Source: Ponticoccus alexandrii (GTDB lineage Bacteria; Pseudomonadota; Alphaproteobacteria; Rhodobacterales; Rhodobacteraceae). From it: a stretch of DNA of 64,000 nt. Where the stretch lies: positions 62,001-126,000 of the forward strand of contig NZ_CP047166.1 of NCBI RefSeq assembly GCF_016806125.1, written 5' to 3'. The notes under the pieces were generated by a model. That model was not told where the DNA came from. It saw only the letters and a list, made by a program, of their open reading frames with translations, and made no database searches. The position numbers and the translations under genes are program-made. Below are positions 55,310 through 64,000 of the stretch, piece after piece. How positions within the stretch are numbered: position 1 is the first letter of the stretch; each line of letters opens with the position of its first letter.

Positions 55310-55682
55310 AGGGTCGTGCCTCTGCGGAGCCGTGAAGATCGCGGTCGAAGGCGATCTTCCCCGACCGAACGCCTGCCACTGCGTCGCCTGCCGGAAACAC
55401 GGGGGCCACTACGGCGCGTCCCTCGACGTCCCCCGAGCCGCCTTGCGCGTGGAAGCTGAGGATACCGTACGGTGGTATCAATCCTCCGAGAAAGTTCGGC
55501 GCGGGTTCTGCGGCGTATGCGGCTCGACCCTGTTCTGGGATCCGATCCACCACGACTGGACGGCCATCGCGATGGGGGTGTTTGACGGACCGACCGACAC
55601 GTCCCTGTCGATGCATATCTTCGTCTCGGAGAAGGGCGACTATTACGAGATCGCTGACGAACTGCCGCGGAACGAGACATAA
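55302..55682 (+). CDS. GFA family protein (zinc-binding, CENP-V-like)
   Basis: 126 residues. The GFA zinc pattern is clear: GSCLCGAVKIAV, NACHCVACRKHGG and FCGVCGSTLFWD. It is only distantly related to Gfa at 19131, lacking the Gfa-specific N- and C-terminal segments, so formaldehyde activity should not be assumed. Paired with the DUF2087 gene. Confidence 0.85.
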   Translation: MHKGSCLCGAVKIAVEGDLPRPNACHCVACRKHGGHYGASLDVPRAALRVEAEDTVRWYQSSEKVRRGFCGVCGSTLFWDPIHHDWTAIAMGVFDGPTDTSLSMHIFVSEKGDYYEIADELPRNET

Positions 55683-55816
55683 TGCCTGCCCCTGGGAGCC
55701 CGCTCTTGCCCGACCATAGAGCGCGCCGTTTTGCAACCACGACGCAATCACTAAACCCGACATCCATTGATTGCGCAGCATCACGCAATTTGGGCTCGAA
55801 CCTGACGCTGGCCACC

Positions 55817-57343
55817 TCACACCCGCTCCCCCTTCGACAAACGCCCCAGAAACGCCTCCGCCTCCGTCAGCACCGTTTCGCGGCGGTCGGCGTCCATGCG
55901 GTCCCATGTGCGGTACATGTTGCCCATCCGGTGGTTGTCCTCGAACCGCTCGCGGTGGCGGTCGAGGAAGTGCCAGTAGAGCAGGTTGAAGGGGCAGGCG
56001 TCCTTGCCCGTCTTCGCTTTCACGTCGTAGGCGCAGTGTTTGCAGTAGTCCGACATCCTGTTGATGTAGTTGCCGGACGAGATGTAGGGCTTTGACGCGA
56101 TCACCCCGCCGTCGGCGAACTGGCTCATGCCCACGGTGTTCGGAGCCTCGACCCATTCGAAGGCGTCGATATAGACGCGCAGGTACCACTCGTGCACCTC
56201 GTGCGGCTTCACCCCCGCCAGCAGCGCGAAGTTGCCCGTCACCATCAGCCGCTGGATGTGGTGGGCATAGGCCTCGTCGCGCGTTTGTTCGACCGCTTTG
56301 GACAGGCAGCGCATATCGGTCGGCGCGCCCCAGTAGAGCGCGGGCAGCCCGCGCTGGTGGTTCAGCCCGTTGCGGCGCGGGTAATCCGGCCCTTCGTGAA
56401 GGTAGATTCCGCGCACGTATTCGCGCCAGCCGATGATCTGGCGGATGAAGCCCTCGACCGCGTTCAGGGGGGCGTGCCCCTCGCGATAGGCCTCTTCTGC
56501 GGCGCGGCAAACCTCCATGGGGTCGAGAAGGCCGATGTTCATGTAGGCGGACAGCCCGGCGTGGTACAGCCAGCGGTTCCCGTCCAGCATGGCGTCCTGA
56601 TAGTCGCCGAACGAGGGCAGCGCGTGCTTGATGAAATGCGTCAGCGCCCGCCGTGCCTGCCCCGGTTCGGTGGCGAAGTCGAAGGGCCGCAGGGTGCCGA
56701 AGCTTTCGCCAAAGCGCGCCTCGACCAGATCCAGCACCTCTTCGGTGACGTCATCGGGGGTAAATTGCATCGGACCGGAGAAGGCGACGCCGTCGGGCGG
56801 CGGCTTGCGGTTTTCGGAGTCGTAGTTCCATTCGCCGCCCTCGGGCTGGTCGCCGTCCATCAGAAGACCCGTGGTGCGCCGCATCTCGCGGTAGAAATAC
56901 TCCATCCGCAGCGCCTTGCGGCCCTTGGCCCAGTCCTCGAAGGTCTTGTGCGCGGCAAGGAAACGGTCGTCCTCCAATTGCGTGACCTGCAGGGGCGCCT
57001 CGTTCAGCGCCTCGATCAGCCGCCATTCGCCCGCTTCTGTGGCGATGACCTCGGAGGCGCCGGTTTCCTCGGCGCGGCGGAGCAGTTCGCCCACGATGGA
57101 GCCGGAGTTGCCGCTGTCGTCCAGTTCCGTATAGCGGACGTCCCACCCGGCCTCGCGCAGGCGGGCAGCGTGTTTGCGCATGGCGGTGAAGATCAGGGCG
57201 ATCTTCTTGGGGTGGTGCTGGACGTAGTCGGTTTCCTCGGCGACCTCGGCCATGACCACGACGTCGCTGTCCTTGTCCGCCTGCTTCAGCGCGGCGATGT
57301 CTTCGGTCAGCTGGTCGCCAAGGATCAGGATCAGGCGGGTCAT
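55817..57343 (-). CDS. phrB: Iron-sulfur bacterial cryptochrome/photolyase (PhrB-like)
   Basis: 508 residues. N-terminal LILILGDQLTEDIAALKQAD, the catalytic region NAVEGFIRQIIGWREYVRG, and WYLRVYIDAFEWVEAPNT. Four cysteines fit the [4Fe-4S] site: MRCLSK, then YCKHCAYD and DACPFNLLYW, near the FAD domain. This is the FeS-BCP group (Agrobacterium PhrB, Rhodobacter CryB), a (6-4) photolyase. The upstream SDR gene is 52 bp away in the same direction. Confidence 0.92.
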   Translation of the reverse strand: MTRLILILGDQLTEDIAALKQADKDSDVVVMAEVAEETDYVQHHPKKIALIFTAMRKHAARLREAGWDVRYTELDDSGNSGSIVGELLRRAEETGASEVIATEAGEWRLIEALNEAPLQVTQLEDDRFLAAHKTFEDWAKGRKALRMEYFYREMRRTTGLLMDGDQPEGGEWNYDSENRKPPPDGVAFSGPMQFTPDDVTEEVLDLVEARFGESFGTLRPFDFATEPGQARRALTHFIKHALPSFGDYQDAMLDGNRWLYHAGLSAYMNIGLLDPMEVCRAAEEAYREGHAPLNAVEGFIRQIIGWREYVRGIYLHEGPDYPRRNGLNHQRGLPALYWGAPTDMRCLSKAVEQTRDEAYAHHIQRLMVTGNFALLAGVKPHEVHEWYLRVYIDAFEWVEAPNTVGMSQFADGGVIASKPYISSGNYINRMSDYCKHCAYDVKAKTGKDACPFNLLYWHFLDRHRERFEDNHRMGNMYRTWDRMDADRRETVLTEAEAFLGRLSKGERV

Positions 57344-57395
57344 CGGCGGCGCTCCGGGGCTGGGTGGTCGAAGGACACGAGGCGAGGGTCCGGTC

Positions 57396-58061
57396 TCACC
57401 ACGGGATCTCTTTGCCGGCGTAGTCGTAGAAGCGCCCGGTGTCGGCGGGGGTCAGGCCCTCGATGACCGCCAGCAGGCGGGTGGCGGCCTCGTCTGGGGG
57501 CACGGTCGGGTGGCGCCCGGCGTATTTCGCGGTGAAGTCCGTGGCCACGGTGCCCGGGTGCAGGCAGACGCAGGCAAGGTGCCTGTGAGAGCGCGCCAGT
57601 TCGATGGCCGCGCCGTGCAGCAGCGCGTTCAGCCCGGCCTTGGCGGCGCGATAGCTGTACCAGCCACCAAGACGGTTGTCGCCGATGCTGCCGACCCGTG
57701 CCGAGAGGGCGGCGAAGACCGCAGGCCGGTCGCGCGGCAAGAGCGGCAGGGCGTGTTTCAGCGCGAGCACAGGGCCGATGGCGTTCAGCGCGTATTGGTC
57801 GAGCAAGGCCTTGGAGGACAGCGCCGAAAGCGCCTTTTCCGGCTCGGCCCCGTCGATGACCAAGGCGCCGGTGGCCACGAAGATCAGGTCGAAGGGGCCG
57901 TCGAGCTCACCAAGCGCCCTTTCGATGCTGGCCTCGTCGGTCATGTCCAAGCGATCGCGGCTGCGCGACAGGCCGGTGACGGCGATTCCCCGGGCGCGCA
58001 GGGCCTCTGCCATGGCGGCGCCGATGCCGCCCGTGACTCCGATGATCAGGGCCTTTTCCAT
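57396..58061 (-). CDS. Short-chain dehydrogenase (C-factor-like SDR)
   Basis: 221 residues. Cofactor motif IGVTGGIGAAMAEAL, catalytic Ser in ALSARVGSIGDN, YxxxK in YSYRAAKAGLNAL, and CLHPGTVATDF. ATG at 58061 gives the usual start. Adjacent to the photolyase gene on the same strand, an arrangement often seen in Rhodobacterales. Substrate unknown. Confidence 0.87.
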   Translation of the reverse strand: MEKALIIGVTGGIGAAMAEALRARGIAVTGLSRSRDRLDMTDEASIERALGELDGPFDLIFVATGALVIDGAEPEKALSALSSKALLDQYALNAIGPVLALKHALPLLPRDRPAVFAALSARVGSIGDNRLGGWYSYRAAKAGLNALLHGAAIELARSHRHLACVCLHPGTVATDFTAKYAGRHPTVPPDEAATRLLAVIEGLTPADTGRFYDYAGKEIPW

Positions 58062-58320
58062 GCGCCTGCCAGCTAGCGGCCTGTTGAGGCGGTTCAAGGT
58101 CTTCCGGCGCCGGACGGGCGGCGCGGGCCTCGACCGGATGCGGCGCGGGGGATGTGGGCCGGGGCCGGTTGCGCGGCATGCGGGGCGCGGTCAACGCGAT
58201 ATGCGCGTCGCCGATGTGGCCCGCTTCGCGCCAGTGGACGGCGACCAAGTGGGCTGCGGTCTGCCTTCAGGGGCCGGTCAGGCGTGTTGAACGCCGCGAC
58301 GGAAGGGGAGCGCGCGCGGC

Positions 58321-59394
58321 CTACGCGCCGCCCACGTCCTCGCGCGCGATGGCGACGGACTTGATGACCGCGTAGCAGGTTACGCCGGGGGCGAGGCCGA
58401 GCGCCTGCGCGGAGCGCTGCGTGACCCGTGCCAGCACCCGCCCCGCTGGCGTGTCGAGGGACACCATGGCCCCCGGGCCGTCGCCCTCGCGCACGGAGTC
58501 GACGGTGCCGGGCAGGATGTTCAGAGCGGACAGCCCCTCGGGTCGGTGGCGGGCAAGGATGACCTCCTGCGCGGCGATGCGGACCCGCACCACGGCGCCC
58601 GGGGGCTGCGCCACGGCGGGCAGGAACAGCGGTACGCCGCCCGCGTCCAGTTCCGTCAGCCCGTCGTCGTGCTGTCGCTTCACCCGCGCGGTCAGGATGG
58701 CGCCCACGGCGCGCACCCCGGTCGGGGTCACGGCGGGGTCGGCCAGCACCGCGTCGGCGCTGCCCTGACGGATCACGCGACCGTTCTGCAGCACCACGAC
58801 CGAGGTCGCCAGCCGCGCGACCTCTGCCGCAGAGTGGCTGACGTAGAGGATCGGGCACTGCGCCTCGTCCCTGAGCCGCTCGAAATAGGGCAGGATCTCG
58901 GCCTTGCGGGCCTCGTCCAGCGCGGCGAGCGGTTCGTCCGCAAGGATCAGGCCGGGCCGCGCCAGCAATGCGCGACCGATGGCGACCCGTTGTTTTTCGC
59001 CGCCCGACAGCGCGGCGGGGCGGCGGGACAGCAGCGCCCCCAGACCCAGCATCTCGACCACACGGTTCAGGTCGGCCCCCGCGCCGTTGAACCAGCGCCC
59101 GTACAGCAGGTTCTGCCGGACGGTCAGGTGCGGGAAGAGCCGCCCCTCCTGAAAGATATAGCCAAGGCGCCTGCGGTGCGGCGGCAGCCAGAGGCCGCGC
59201 GCCGTATCCGCCAGCACGCGCCCGTCCACGACGACCCGGCCTGCGTCGGGCCGCATCAGCCCGGCCACCGCGTTGATGACGCTTGTCTTGCCCGACCCGG
59301 AACGACCGAACAGCACCGTCACCCCGGCTGGCGCCTCGAAGGCCGCATCCAGCGTGAAGCCGGGCAGGGCGTGGCGGACCGCGACCTCTATCAT
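58321..59394 (-). CDS. modC: Molybdate ABC transporter ATP-binding protein
   Basis: 357 residues. Walker A FGRSGSGKTS, Q-loop YIFQEGRLFPHLT, signature LSGGEKQRVAIGRALL, Walker B LILADEPLAALD, plus a C-terminal Mop/TOBE domain (LSALNILPGTVDSVREGDG) that binds oxyanion. The start overlaps modB by four bases. Confidence 0.95.
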   Translation of the reverse strand: MIEVAVRHALPGFTLDAAFEAPAGVTVLFGRSGSGKTSVINAVAGLMRPDAGRVVVDGRVLADTARGLWLPPHRRRLGYIFQEGRLFPHLTVRQNLLYGRWFNGAGADLNRVVEMLGLGALLSRRPAALSGGEKQRVAIGRALLARPGLILADEPLAALDEARKAEILPYFERLRDEAQCPILYVSHSAAEVARLATSVVVLQNGRVIRQGSADAVLADPAVTPTGVRAVGAILTARVKRQHDDGLTELDAGGVPLFLPAVAQPPGAVVRVRIAAQEVILARHRPEGLSALNILPGTVDSVREGDGPGAMVSLDTPAGRVLARVTQRSAQALGLAPGVTCYAVIKSVAIAREDVGGA

Positions 59395-60083
59395 GCGCCC
59401 GAGATCCGGGCGGCCACGCGCCGCGACAGCCACTCCGACAGGAGAAGCGCGCCCATGGCCACGATGACCGAGACCACGACCAGCCGCAGCGCCGAGCCCT
59501 CGCCCCCCGGCACCTGCAACAGCGCATAGATGGCAGAGGGCAGGGTCTGCGTCTGGCCGGGGATGTTGGACACGAAGGTGATCGTGGCCCCGAACTCTCC
59601 CATCGCCTTGGCGAAGGCGAGGATGGCGCCGGTCAGAATGCCAGGCAGGATTAGCGGCAGCGTGACGGTGGCAAAGACCCACCCGCGCGAGGCGCCGAGG
59701 GTCGATGCCGCCTGTTCGAGGCGGGGGTCCACCGCCTCTATCGACAGGCGCATGGCGCGGACCATCAGCGGAAAGGCCATAATCGCGGCGGCCAGTGCCG
59801 CGCCGGTCCAGCGGAAGGCGAAGGTCACACCGACCTCTTGCAGCAGCGATCCCACCGGCCCGCGCGTCCCGAAGGTGATGAGCAGCAGGTAGCCGGTGAC
59901 CACCGGCGGCAGGATCAGCGGCAGGTGCACCAGACCGTTGACTACCTGCTTGCCGGGGAACTGCCAGCGCGCCAGCGCGTAGGCCACGAAGAGGCCGAAG
60001 GGCAGCGACAGCAGCATCGCCCAGAAAGACACCCGCAGGGACAGCGCGACCGCCTGCCATTCCTGCGGCGTCAGCCAGTCCAT
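59391..60083 (-). CDS. modB: Molybdate ABC transporter permease
   Basis: 230 residues, about five helices. The EAA loop reads EQAASTLGASRGWVFATVTLP, and the motif ALARWQFPGKQVVNGLVHLP (in part) is typical of ModB/CysTW permeases. It overlaps modC and modA, so all three share one transcript. Confidence 0.94.
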   Translation of the reverse strand: MDWLTPQEWQAVALSLRVSFWAMLLSLPFGLFVAYALARWQFPGKQVVNGLVHLPLILPPVVTGYLLLITFGTRGPVGSLLQEVGVTFAFRWTGAALAAAIMAFPLMVRAMRLSIEAVDPRLEQAASTLGASRGWVFATVTLPLILPGILTGAILAFAKAMGEFGATITFVSNIPGQTQTLPSAIYALLQVPGGEGSALRLVVVSVIVAMGALLLSEWLSRRVAARISGA

Positions 60084-60832
60084 CAGTCCCCCAGAACGGC
60101 GAAGCCGTGCTTTTCGAAGGTCCCGGCGGCCTCGGGGCCTGAGAGGTAGGTCAGGAAGGGCTGCGCCAGCGCCTCCTGCCCCGCCAGAGCGGCCATGGGG
60201 TAGGTGATCGGGTCATGGCTGTCTTCGGGGAAGAGACCCGCGATGCTGACCTGCGCATCGGCCAGCGCGTCGGTGCGGTAGGTCACGCCAAAGGGCGCCT
60301 CTCCGAGCGAGACCAGCGCCAGCGCGGCGCGCACGTTGTCGGTCTGGGCCACGCTGCCCGAGACGCTGTCCCAGAGGCCCAGCGTGGTCAGGGCCTGCTT
60401 GCCGTAGATGCCCGCCGGGACGGCATCGACCAGCGCCATGGCAAGGCGGTCGTCGCCCAGCATCCCGGCAAGGTCGAGGTCGGGCGTGATCTCGACCGGA
60501 GCGGCCTCGCCATGCGCCACCAGCGCCAGCCGGTTGGCCAGCAGGTCCGCGCGCGTGTCTTCGGCGATCAGCCCGTCCTCTTGCAGGACGTCCATCCATG
60601 TGGTGTTGGCCGAGACGAAGACCTGTGCGGGCGCGCCCTGCTGGATCTGCCGGGCGAGCGCCGAGGAGCCGGCGTAGGACAGCACGATGGTGTCGCCGCT
60701 GGTCGCCTCATAGGCGGTGGCGATCTCGTCCAGCGCGGTTTTCAGGCTTGCGGCGGCAAAGACGGTGACCTGCTCGGCGGCAGCGGCGGAACCGAGGGTC
60801 AGGGCGAGGAACAGGGGCAGGGCACGGGTCAT
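60083..60832 (-). CDS. modA: Molybdate-binding periplasmic protein
   Basis: 249 residues, signal peptide ending GSAAAA before EQVTVFAAASLK. The family segments VTVFAAASLKTALDEIA, YAGSSALARQIQQGAPAQVF and ITYPMAALAG are present. First gene of modABC; the stop shares a base with the modB start. No ModE-like palindrome was found upstream. Confidence 0.95.
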   Translation of the reverse strand: MTRALPLFLALTLGSAAAAEQVTVFAAASLKTALDEIATAYEATSGDTIVLSYAGSSALARQIQQGAPAQVFVSANTTWMDVLQEDGLIAEDTRADLLANRLALVAHGEAAPVEITPDLDLAGMLGDDRLAMALVDAVPAGIYGKQALTTLGLWDSVSGSVAQTDNVRAALALVSLGEAPFGVTYRTDALADAQVSIAGLFPEDSHDPITYPMAALAGQEALAQPFLTYLSGPEAAGTFEKHGFAVLGD

Positions 60833-61210
60833 GCCCGATTGATGCCATGGCTTGCGGGGGCGTACCAGTGGGCCTTTGTCCAATGTCCCGCAGGCTGCGC
60901 GATGGTGCCCCTTGCGGCGGCTCGGGCACAGCTGCCGCGCGACGGCGGAACTAGAGGGCCCTCTGGGTGCGACGGGGTTCGTGAGAGGGCGCAGCGCCAC
61001 ACGCGCGCTGCGAGAGCGCGCACCGGCCCCGTAGCGACCCTTCTCCGCGATGACCGCCGCCAAAGGGCAAACGGAAGCCGCAGCGCTCCCCGGACCCGCC
61101 ACCTGAGCCGTGCCCCTGCACCGCTGCGCTGTCGATGCCGCAAGGGGCCATCAGGCGGCATGCAGCCGGGGCGGGGAAGTCACTGCCTTGTCCGGGTGTG
61201 GCGCGCCCCG
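60833..61210. promoter_or_regulatory. Intergenic region upstream of modABC
   Basis: 378 bp between the 3' end of the kinase gene and modA (both minus strand), so it should hold the modA promoter. It is GC-rich, with no convincing gene and no clear ModE-box palindrome, riboswitch or terminator; the long open frames here are shadows. Confidence 0.4.
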
Positions 61211-63172
61211 TCAGGCGGCGGGCAGCCAGACGGAAAACTCGGCGCCGCCCTCGGGAGGATTGCGGTAGGTGATGCGGCCCCCGGCGCGCTGCACCAGCGT
61301 CTGCGAGATCGACAGGCCCAGCCCCGTGCCCTCGGCCTGCTTGGTGGTGAAGAAGGGGGCGAAGACGGTGTCCTCCAGCGCTGCCGGTACGCCCGGGCCG
61401 GTGTCGCGGACGATCAGCAGCGCGCCGTCGCGGTCCCGGGTCTCTGGCCGCAGTGTCAGGAAGATCGTGCCCTCCACCTCCATCGCATGCACGGCGTTCA
61501 CCAGCAGGTTGATGACCACCTGTTGTATCTCGCCGCGCCCGATGCGCACAGGCGGGGTCTCTTCGGCCAGATCGGTTTGGACCCGGACATCGGCGCGCGA
61601 CAGCACGTGATCCACCAGCACGAGGCAGTCGCGCACCACCGGCGCCAGCGCCACCGCCTCTTCGGTTCCGGCATAATCGTCGGGCCGCGCGAATTGCAGC
61701 AGCTTGCCGACGATGGAATTGATTCGGCCGACCTGCGCGTCGATCAGCGCGATCTCTGTCTCCACGGGGGCCGCCCCCGCGCCCAGCGTGTCGCGCAACA
61801 CGTCGATATTGCCCTGAATGACGGCGACGGGGTTGTTGATCTCATGCGCAACACCCGCCGTGATCTCGCCGATCGAGGCCAGTTTCTCGCTCATGACCAG
61901 TTGGCGCCAAGTGTCTTCCAGCTTGGCATTGGCCTCGCGCAGCTCGGCGGTGCGGTCCTCGACCCGTTGCTCCAGTTCCCCGGTCCATGCGCGCAGGCGC
62001 GCGTCGCGGTCCTGCACCTGATCCAGAAGGTCGTCCAGATGCCCCGCCACTTGCCCGATCTCGTCCGAGGACCGGCGCACGCCGTTGCGCGCGGACAGGT
62101 TGCCCTCGCGCACTTCGCGCATGGTCTGGGTCATCTGCTCCAGAGGCGCGAAGACGCCCTTGGCCAGCCAAAGGAACAGCGGCACCGACAGCAGCAGCAC
62201 GCCCGCGAAGGCGGCCAGCATGGTCAGGTAGGCCTTGCGCTTGGCGGCAGAGAAGGGTGCCTCTAGGAAACCCACATAGAGCATCCCCACGGGCCGGTCG
62301 AAGCTGTCGCGCAGGGGCAGGTAGCCCGAGATATACCACTCGTTCACCACGAAGGCCCGGTTGAGCCAGGTCTGCCCTTCCTCCAAGACCGCGTGGCGGA
62401 CCTCGGCGCTGACGCGGGTGCCAAGGGCACGCACGTCCTCGAAAAGGCGCACGTTGGTCGAAATGCGCACATCGTCGAGGAACAGCGTCGCGGTGCCCTG
62501 CCGGTCGCCGCCGGTGATGGCGTTCAGGTAAACAAGGGCGTTGATCGTGTCGATGAAGGTCAGGTTGCGATTCAACAGGATGCCCCCCACCAGCGCGCCC
62601 GCCTTGCCGTTCAGCCGCACCGGGGCGGCGGAATGCACGACCATGCCGCGATCCTCGGCGGCGCGGTCAGTGGGCACGGCGGCGCGGGTGGGGATCAGGT
62701 CGATCTTCGCCTGCTGCTCCAGCGCGCCGGGAAAGCTGGCCAGAACCTCTGGCCCGAAGAGGTCGATGGCGGTGGCGGCCTGACCGTTCAGCGCGCTCTG
62801 GATCACGGGCCAGTGCGCCTCGGTGCCTTCTGGTACGAAGGTGAGGAAGTCGAGCCCAAGCGCCTGCCGCTTGCCCGCGAAGAAAGAGGCCTGCCTCTCG
62901 GGCGGAGCGTCCAGCACGGCGGCGAACTCGACCGAATCGGCCACGCCCGCCAGTTCGTCACCCGTCGTCCGCATGATCCGCGACAGGTATTGTTCCGCGA
63001 TCCGAAGATCGGATTCCACGTTTGCGATCAGGACCTTGTCGTAATCCGCCGTCCAGCGCGTCATTCCCAGCAACAGCAGAAGCGGCATCAGGATGATCAG
63101 CGGCGCGAGCGCGAGGAACAGCAGGCGGACGCGGATGGTCCGCAGCAGACCGCGCCGCGCCGCGCCGGTCAC
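61211..63172 (-). CDS. Cache-type membrane sensor histidine kinase
   Basis: 653 residues. A first helix near 17-37 (LFLALAPLIILMPLLLLLG), a large periplasmic Cache-like sensor (~40-310), a second helix (~312-335), HAMP, a coiled coil, HisKA with the motif GVAHEINNPVAVIQGN, and HATPase (NLLVNAVHAME, DTGPGVPA, GTGLGLSIS). The C-terminal domain ends near the stop with no receiver. GTG 63172 is chosen; the start is uncertain since no ATG fits. No response regulator gene lies nearby in the window. Confidence 0.84.
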   Translation of the reverse strand: MTGAARRGLLRTIRVRLLFLALAPLIILMPLLLLLGMTRWTADYDKVLIANVESDLRIAEQYLSRIMRTTGDELAGVADSVEFAAVLDAPPERQASFFAGKRQALGLDFLTFVPEGTEAHWPVIQSALNGQAATAIDLFGPEVLASFPGALEQQAKIDLIPTRAAVPTDRAAEDRGMVVHSAAPVRLNGKAGALVGGILLNRNLTFIDTINALVYLNAITGGDRQGTATLFLDDVRISTNVRLFEDVRALGTRVSAEVRHAVLEEGQTWLNRAFVVNEWYISGYLPLRDSFDRPVGMLYVGFLEAPFSAAKRKAYLTMLAAFAGVLLLSVPLFLWLAKGVFAPLEQMTQTMREVREGNLSARNGVRRSSDEIGQVAGHLDDLLDQVQDRDARLRAWTGELEQRVEDRTAELREANAKLEDTWRQLVMSEKLASIGEITAGVAHEINNPVAVIQGNIDVLRDTLGAGAAPVETEIALIDAQVGRINSIVGKLLQFARPDDYAGTEEAVALAPVVRDCLVLVDHVLSRADVRVQTDLAEETPPVRIGRGEIQQVVINLLVNAVHAMEVEGTIFLTLRPETRDRDGALLIVRDTGPGVPAALEDTVFAPFFTTKQAEGTGLGLSISQTLVQRAGGRITYRNPPEGGAEFSVWLPAA

Positions 63173-63182
63173 GGGGCCGCGC

Positions 63183-63752
63183 TCAATGCTTGCATCCCGG
63201 GCCGTGGACGTGACCCGGGCCGTCGCCATGATCGTGGTCGTGATCGTGGTCATGCCCGTGATCGTGCCCGTGCAGCGGCTCGGCATCGCCATGCACGGCG
63301 AATTGCGACAGGTCCGCCTGATCCGCCTCGATCACGCGGAACGCCTCGTTCACGCCCGCCTCTGTCAATTCGCGCGAGACGGTCAGCAGGGTGTTGGGGT
63401 CGTGATCCTCGCAGAGGTCGCCCATGTGAAAGATCTCTTCGCGGGCGACCGGGCGGGCGGCCTCGACCGAGGGCGCGCCGTAGTAGGTGACGAAATGCTG
63501 CGCCAGCGCCAGTTCCAGCGCCTCGATCTCGGACGGCTCCGCCTGTGTCACGGCGACGAAGGTCACGCGGCCGAAGGTTTCCAGCCCCAGCCAGCCGTTG
63601 GCAAAGGCCTGCCGTGCCTTGCCGACGAGGTCGCCCTCGGTCCAGTCCGAGAACTCGAACCCGCCGGAGATGCACCACTCGCCGGTCCGCGCCGGAGAGG
63701 CAAAGACGAACTGGTCGCTTTCGTCGAAATGGATGGCCCTTGCCAGTTTCAC
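63183..63752 (-). CDS. Protein with His-rich C-terminus, next to biotin-ligase-like gene (DUF6505-like)
   Basis: 189 residues. A soluble N-terminal domain (KLARAIHFDESDQFVFASPA, WCISGGFEFSDW) and a C-terminal histidine/aspartate tail (HGHDHGHDHDHDHDHG) ending HVHGPGCKH, suggesting metal binding. GTG 63752 with GGAGGACACCCC upstream overlaps the stop of the ligase gene. Similar proteins sit next to biotin/lipoate-ligase-like genes in Rhodobacterales; the family name is a tentative recollection. Confidence 0.75.
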   Translation of the reverse strand: MKLARAIHFDESDQFVFASPARTGEWCISGGFEFSDWTEGDLVGKARQAFANGWLGLETFGRVTFVAVTQAEPSEIEALELALAQHFVTYYGAPSVEAARPVAREEIFHMGDLCEDHDPNTLLTVSRELTEAGVNEAFRVIEADQADLSQFAVHGDAEPLHGHDHGHDHDHDHDHGDGPGHVHGPGCKH

Positions 63753-64000
63753 GGGGTGTCCTCCAGAAGCGTCGTGAGCGGGATCAACCGCGTGTCCTTG
63801 CCCACGCGCAGCAGCAACCCAAAATCCTCGTCCACGCCGAGGAAGGTGCCGGTGTCCGCGCCTCGGGTGGTCTCGTCGCCGATCCCATGGGCCAGCCCGC
63901 GCCATTCCGCGTGCAGCGGGCGGGGGCCTTCGTCTTCCCAGCGGGCAATCCACGCCAGCGTGTGCCGCGCCCAGCTTTCGACCAGCCGCGCCGGATCGAC
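63749..64000 (-). CDS. Biotin/lipoate protein ligase-like protein, C-terminal end
   Basis: Only the last 83 residues are in the window; the start lies beyond 64000. LVESWARHTLAWIARWEDEG, then RGADTGTFLGVDEDFGLLL and a final LIPLTTLLEDTP. The end segment GVDEDFGLLLR matches the C-terminal domain of BPL-LplA-LipB-type proteins. The stop overlaps the GTG of the His-rich protein gene. Confidence 0.75.
   Translation of the reverse strand, partial: VDPARLVESWARHTLAWIARWEDEGPRPLHAEWRGLAHGIGDETTRGADTGTFLGVDEDFGLLLRVGKDTRLIPLTTLLEDTP

Noticed and set aside
60833-61210. ModE box or molybdenum-cofactor RNA upstream of modA
   Set aside because: No suitable palindrome or conserved RNA core seen.

Overview
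The window is high-GC chromosomal DNA that looks like an alphaproteobacterium of the Rhodobacterales (Roseobacter/Paracoccaceae group). This rests on the Paracoccus-type C1 gene set, the hemD - Mic60-like - hemY order, and many Rhodobacterales-style short proteins. No rRNA, CRISPR array, phage or transposase was seen. There is one tRNA, tRNA-Thr(CGT).

About the first 34 kb is a periplasmic methanol/PQQ-alcohol oxidation region. Positions 1-1526 (minus) hold a YVTN beta-propeller and an MxaD-like SRPBCC protein. Divergent from them, 2013-8944 (plus) encodes a PQQ-alcohol-dehydrogenase-associated binding protein, a second YVTN propeller, two small secreted proteins, a NitT/TauT-type importer and an ABC-2 exporter. 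A MoxY/MoxX-like two-component pair follows (9314-11759). Next is an MxaR-S-A-C-L-K/Bat-like maturation operon: MoxR ATPase, DUF58, a short membrane protein, two VWA proteins, a TPR protein and a BatD-like protein (13120-19115), ending beside gfa. Then come a LuxR response regulator, a FIST sensor and a hybrid kinase (19874-24045), a SoxYZ-like carrier with a zinc metallohydrolase (25247-27203), and the catabolic operon 27982-34288. That operon encodes glutathione-dependent formaldehyde dehydrogenase, S-formylglutathione hydrolase, cytochrome c, the lanthanide-type methanol dehydrogenase XoxF, cytochrome XoxG, XoxJ and a rhodanese-like protein.

The parts form one pathway. XoxF oxidises methanol to formaldehyde in the periplasm and passes electrons to XoxG and a class I cytochrome c. 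Gfa, the dehydrogenase and the hydrolase convert formaldehyde to formate through glutathione. The MoxR/VWA operon and the SoxYZ-like/metallohydrolase/rhodanese-like set are probably for enzyme maturation or an undefined quinoprotein relay. No mxaF or mxaI is present in the window.

From 34.5 kb on the DNA is mainly housekeeping: hemY, a Mic60-like gene and hemD; tsaD, gpsA, YciI and EVE; panE, ahcY, an FkbM methyltransferase, an HD hydrolase, a GNAT, wrbA and nadE. An AT-richer patch (about 49.3-50.3 kb) carries a RES/Xre-type toxin-antitoxin pair directly downstream of nadE. Then come two secreted MORN-repeat proteins, a DUF2087/GFA pair, an Fe-S-type photolyase with a short-chain dehydrogenase, modABC, an orphan histidine kinase, a His-tailed protein and the end of a biotin-ligase-like gene that runs off the right edge.
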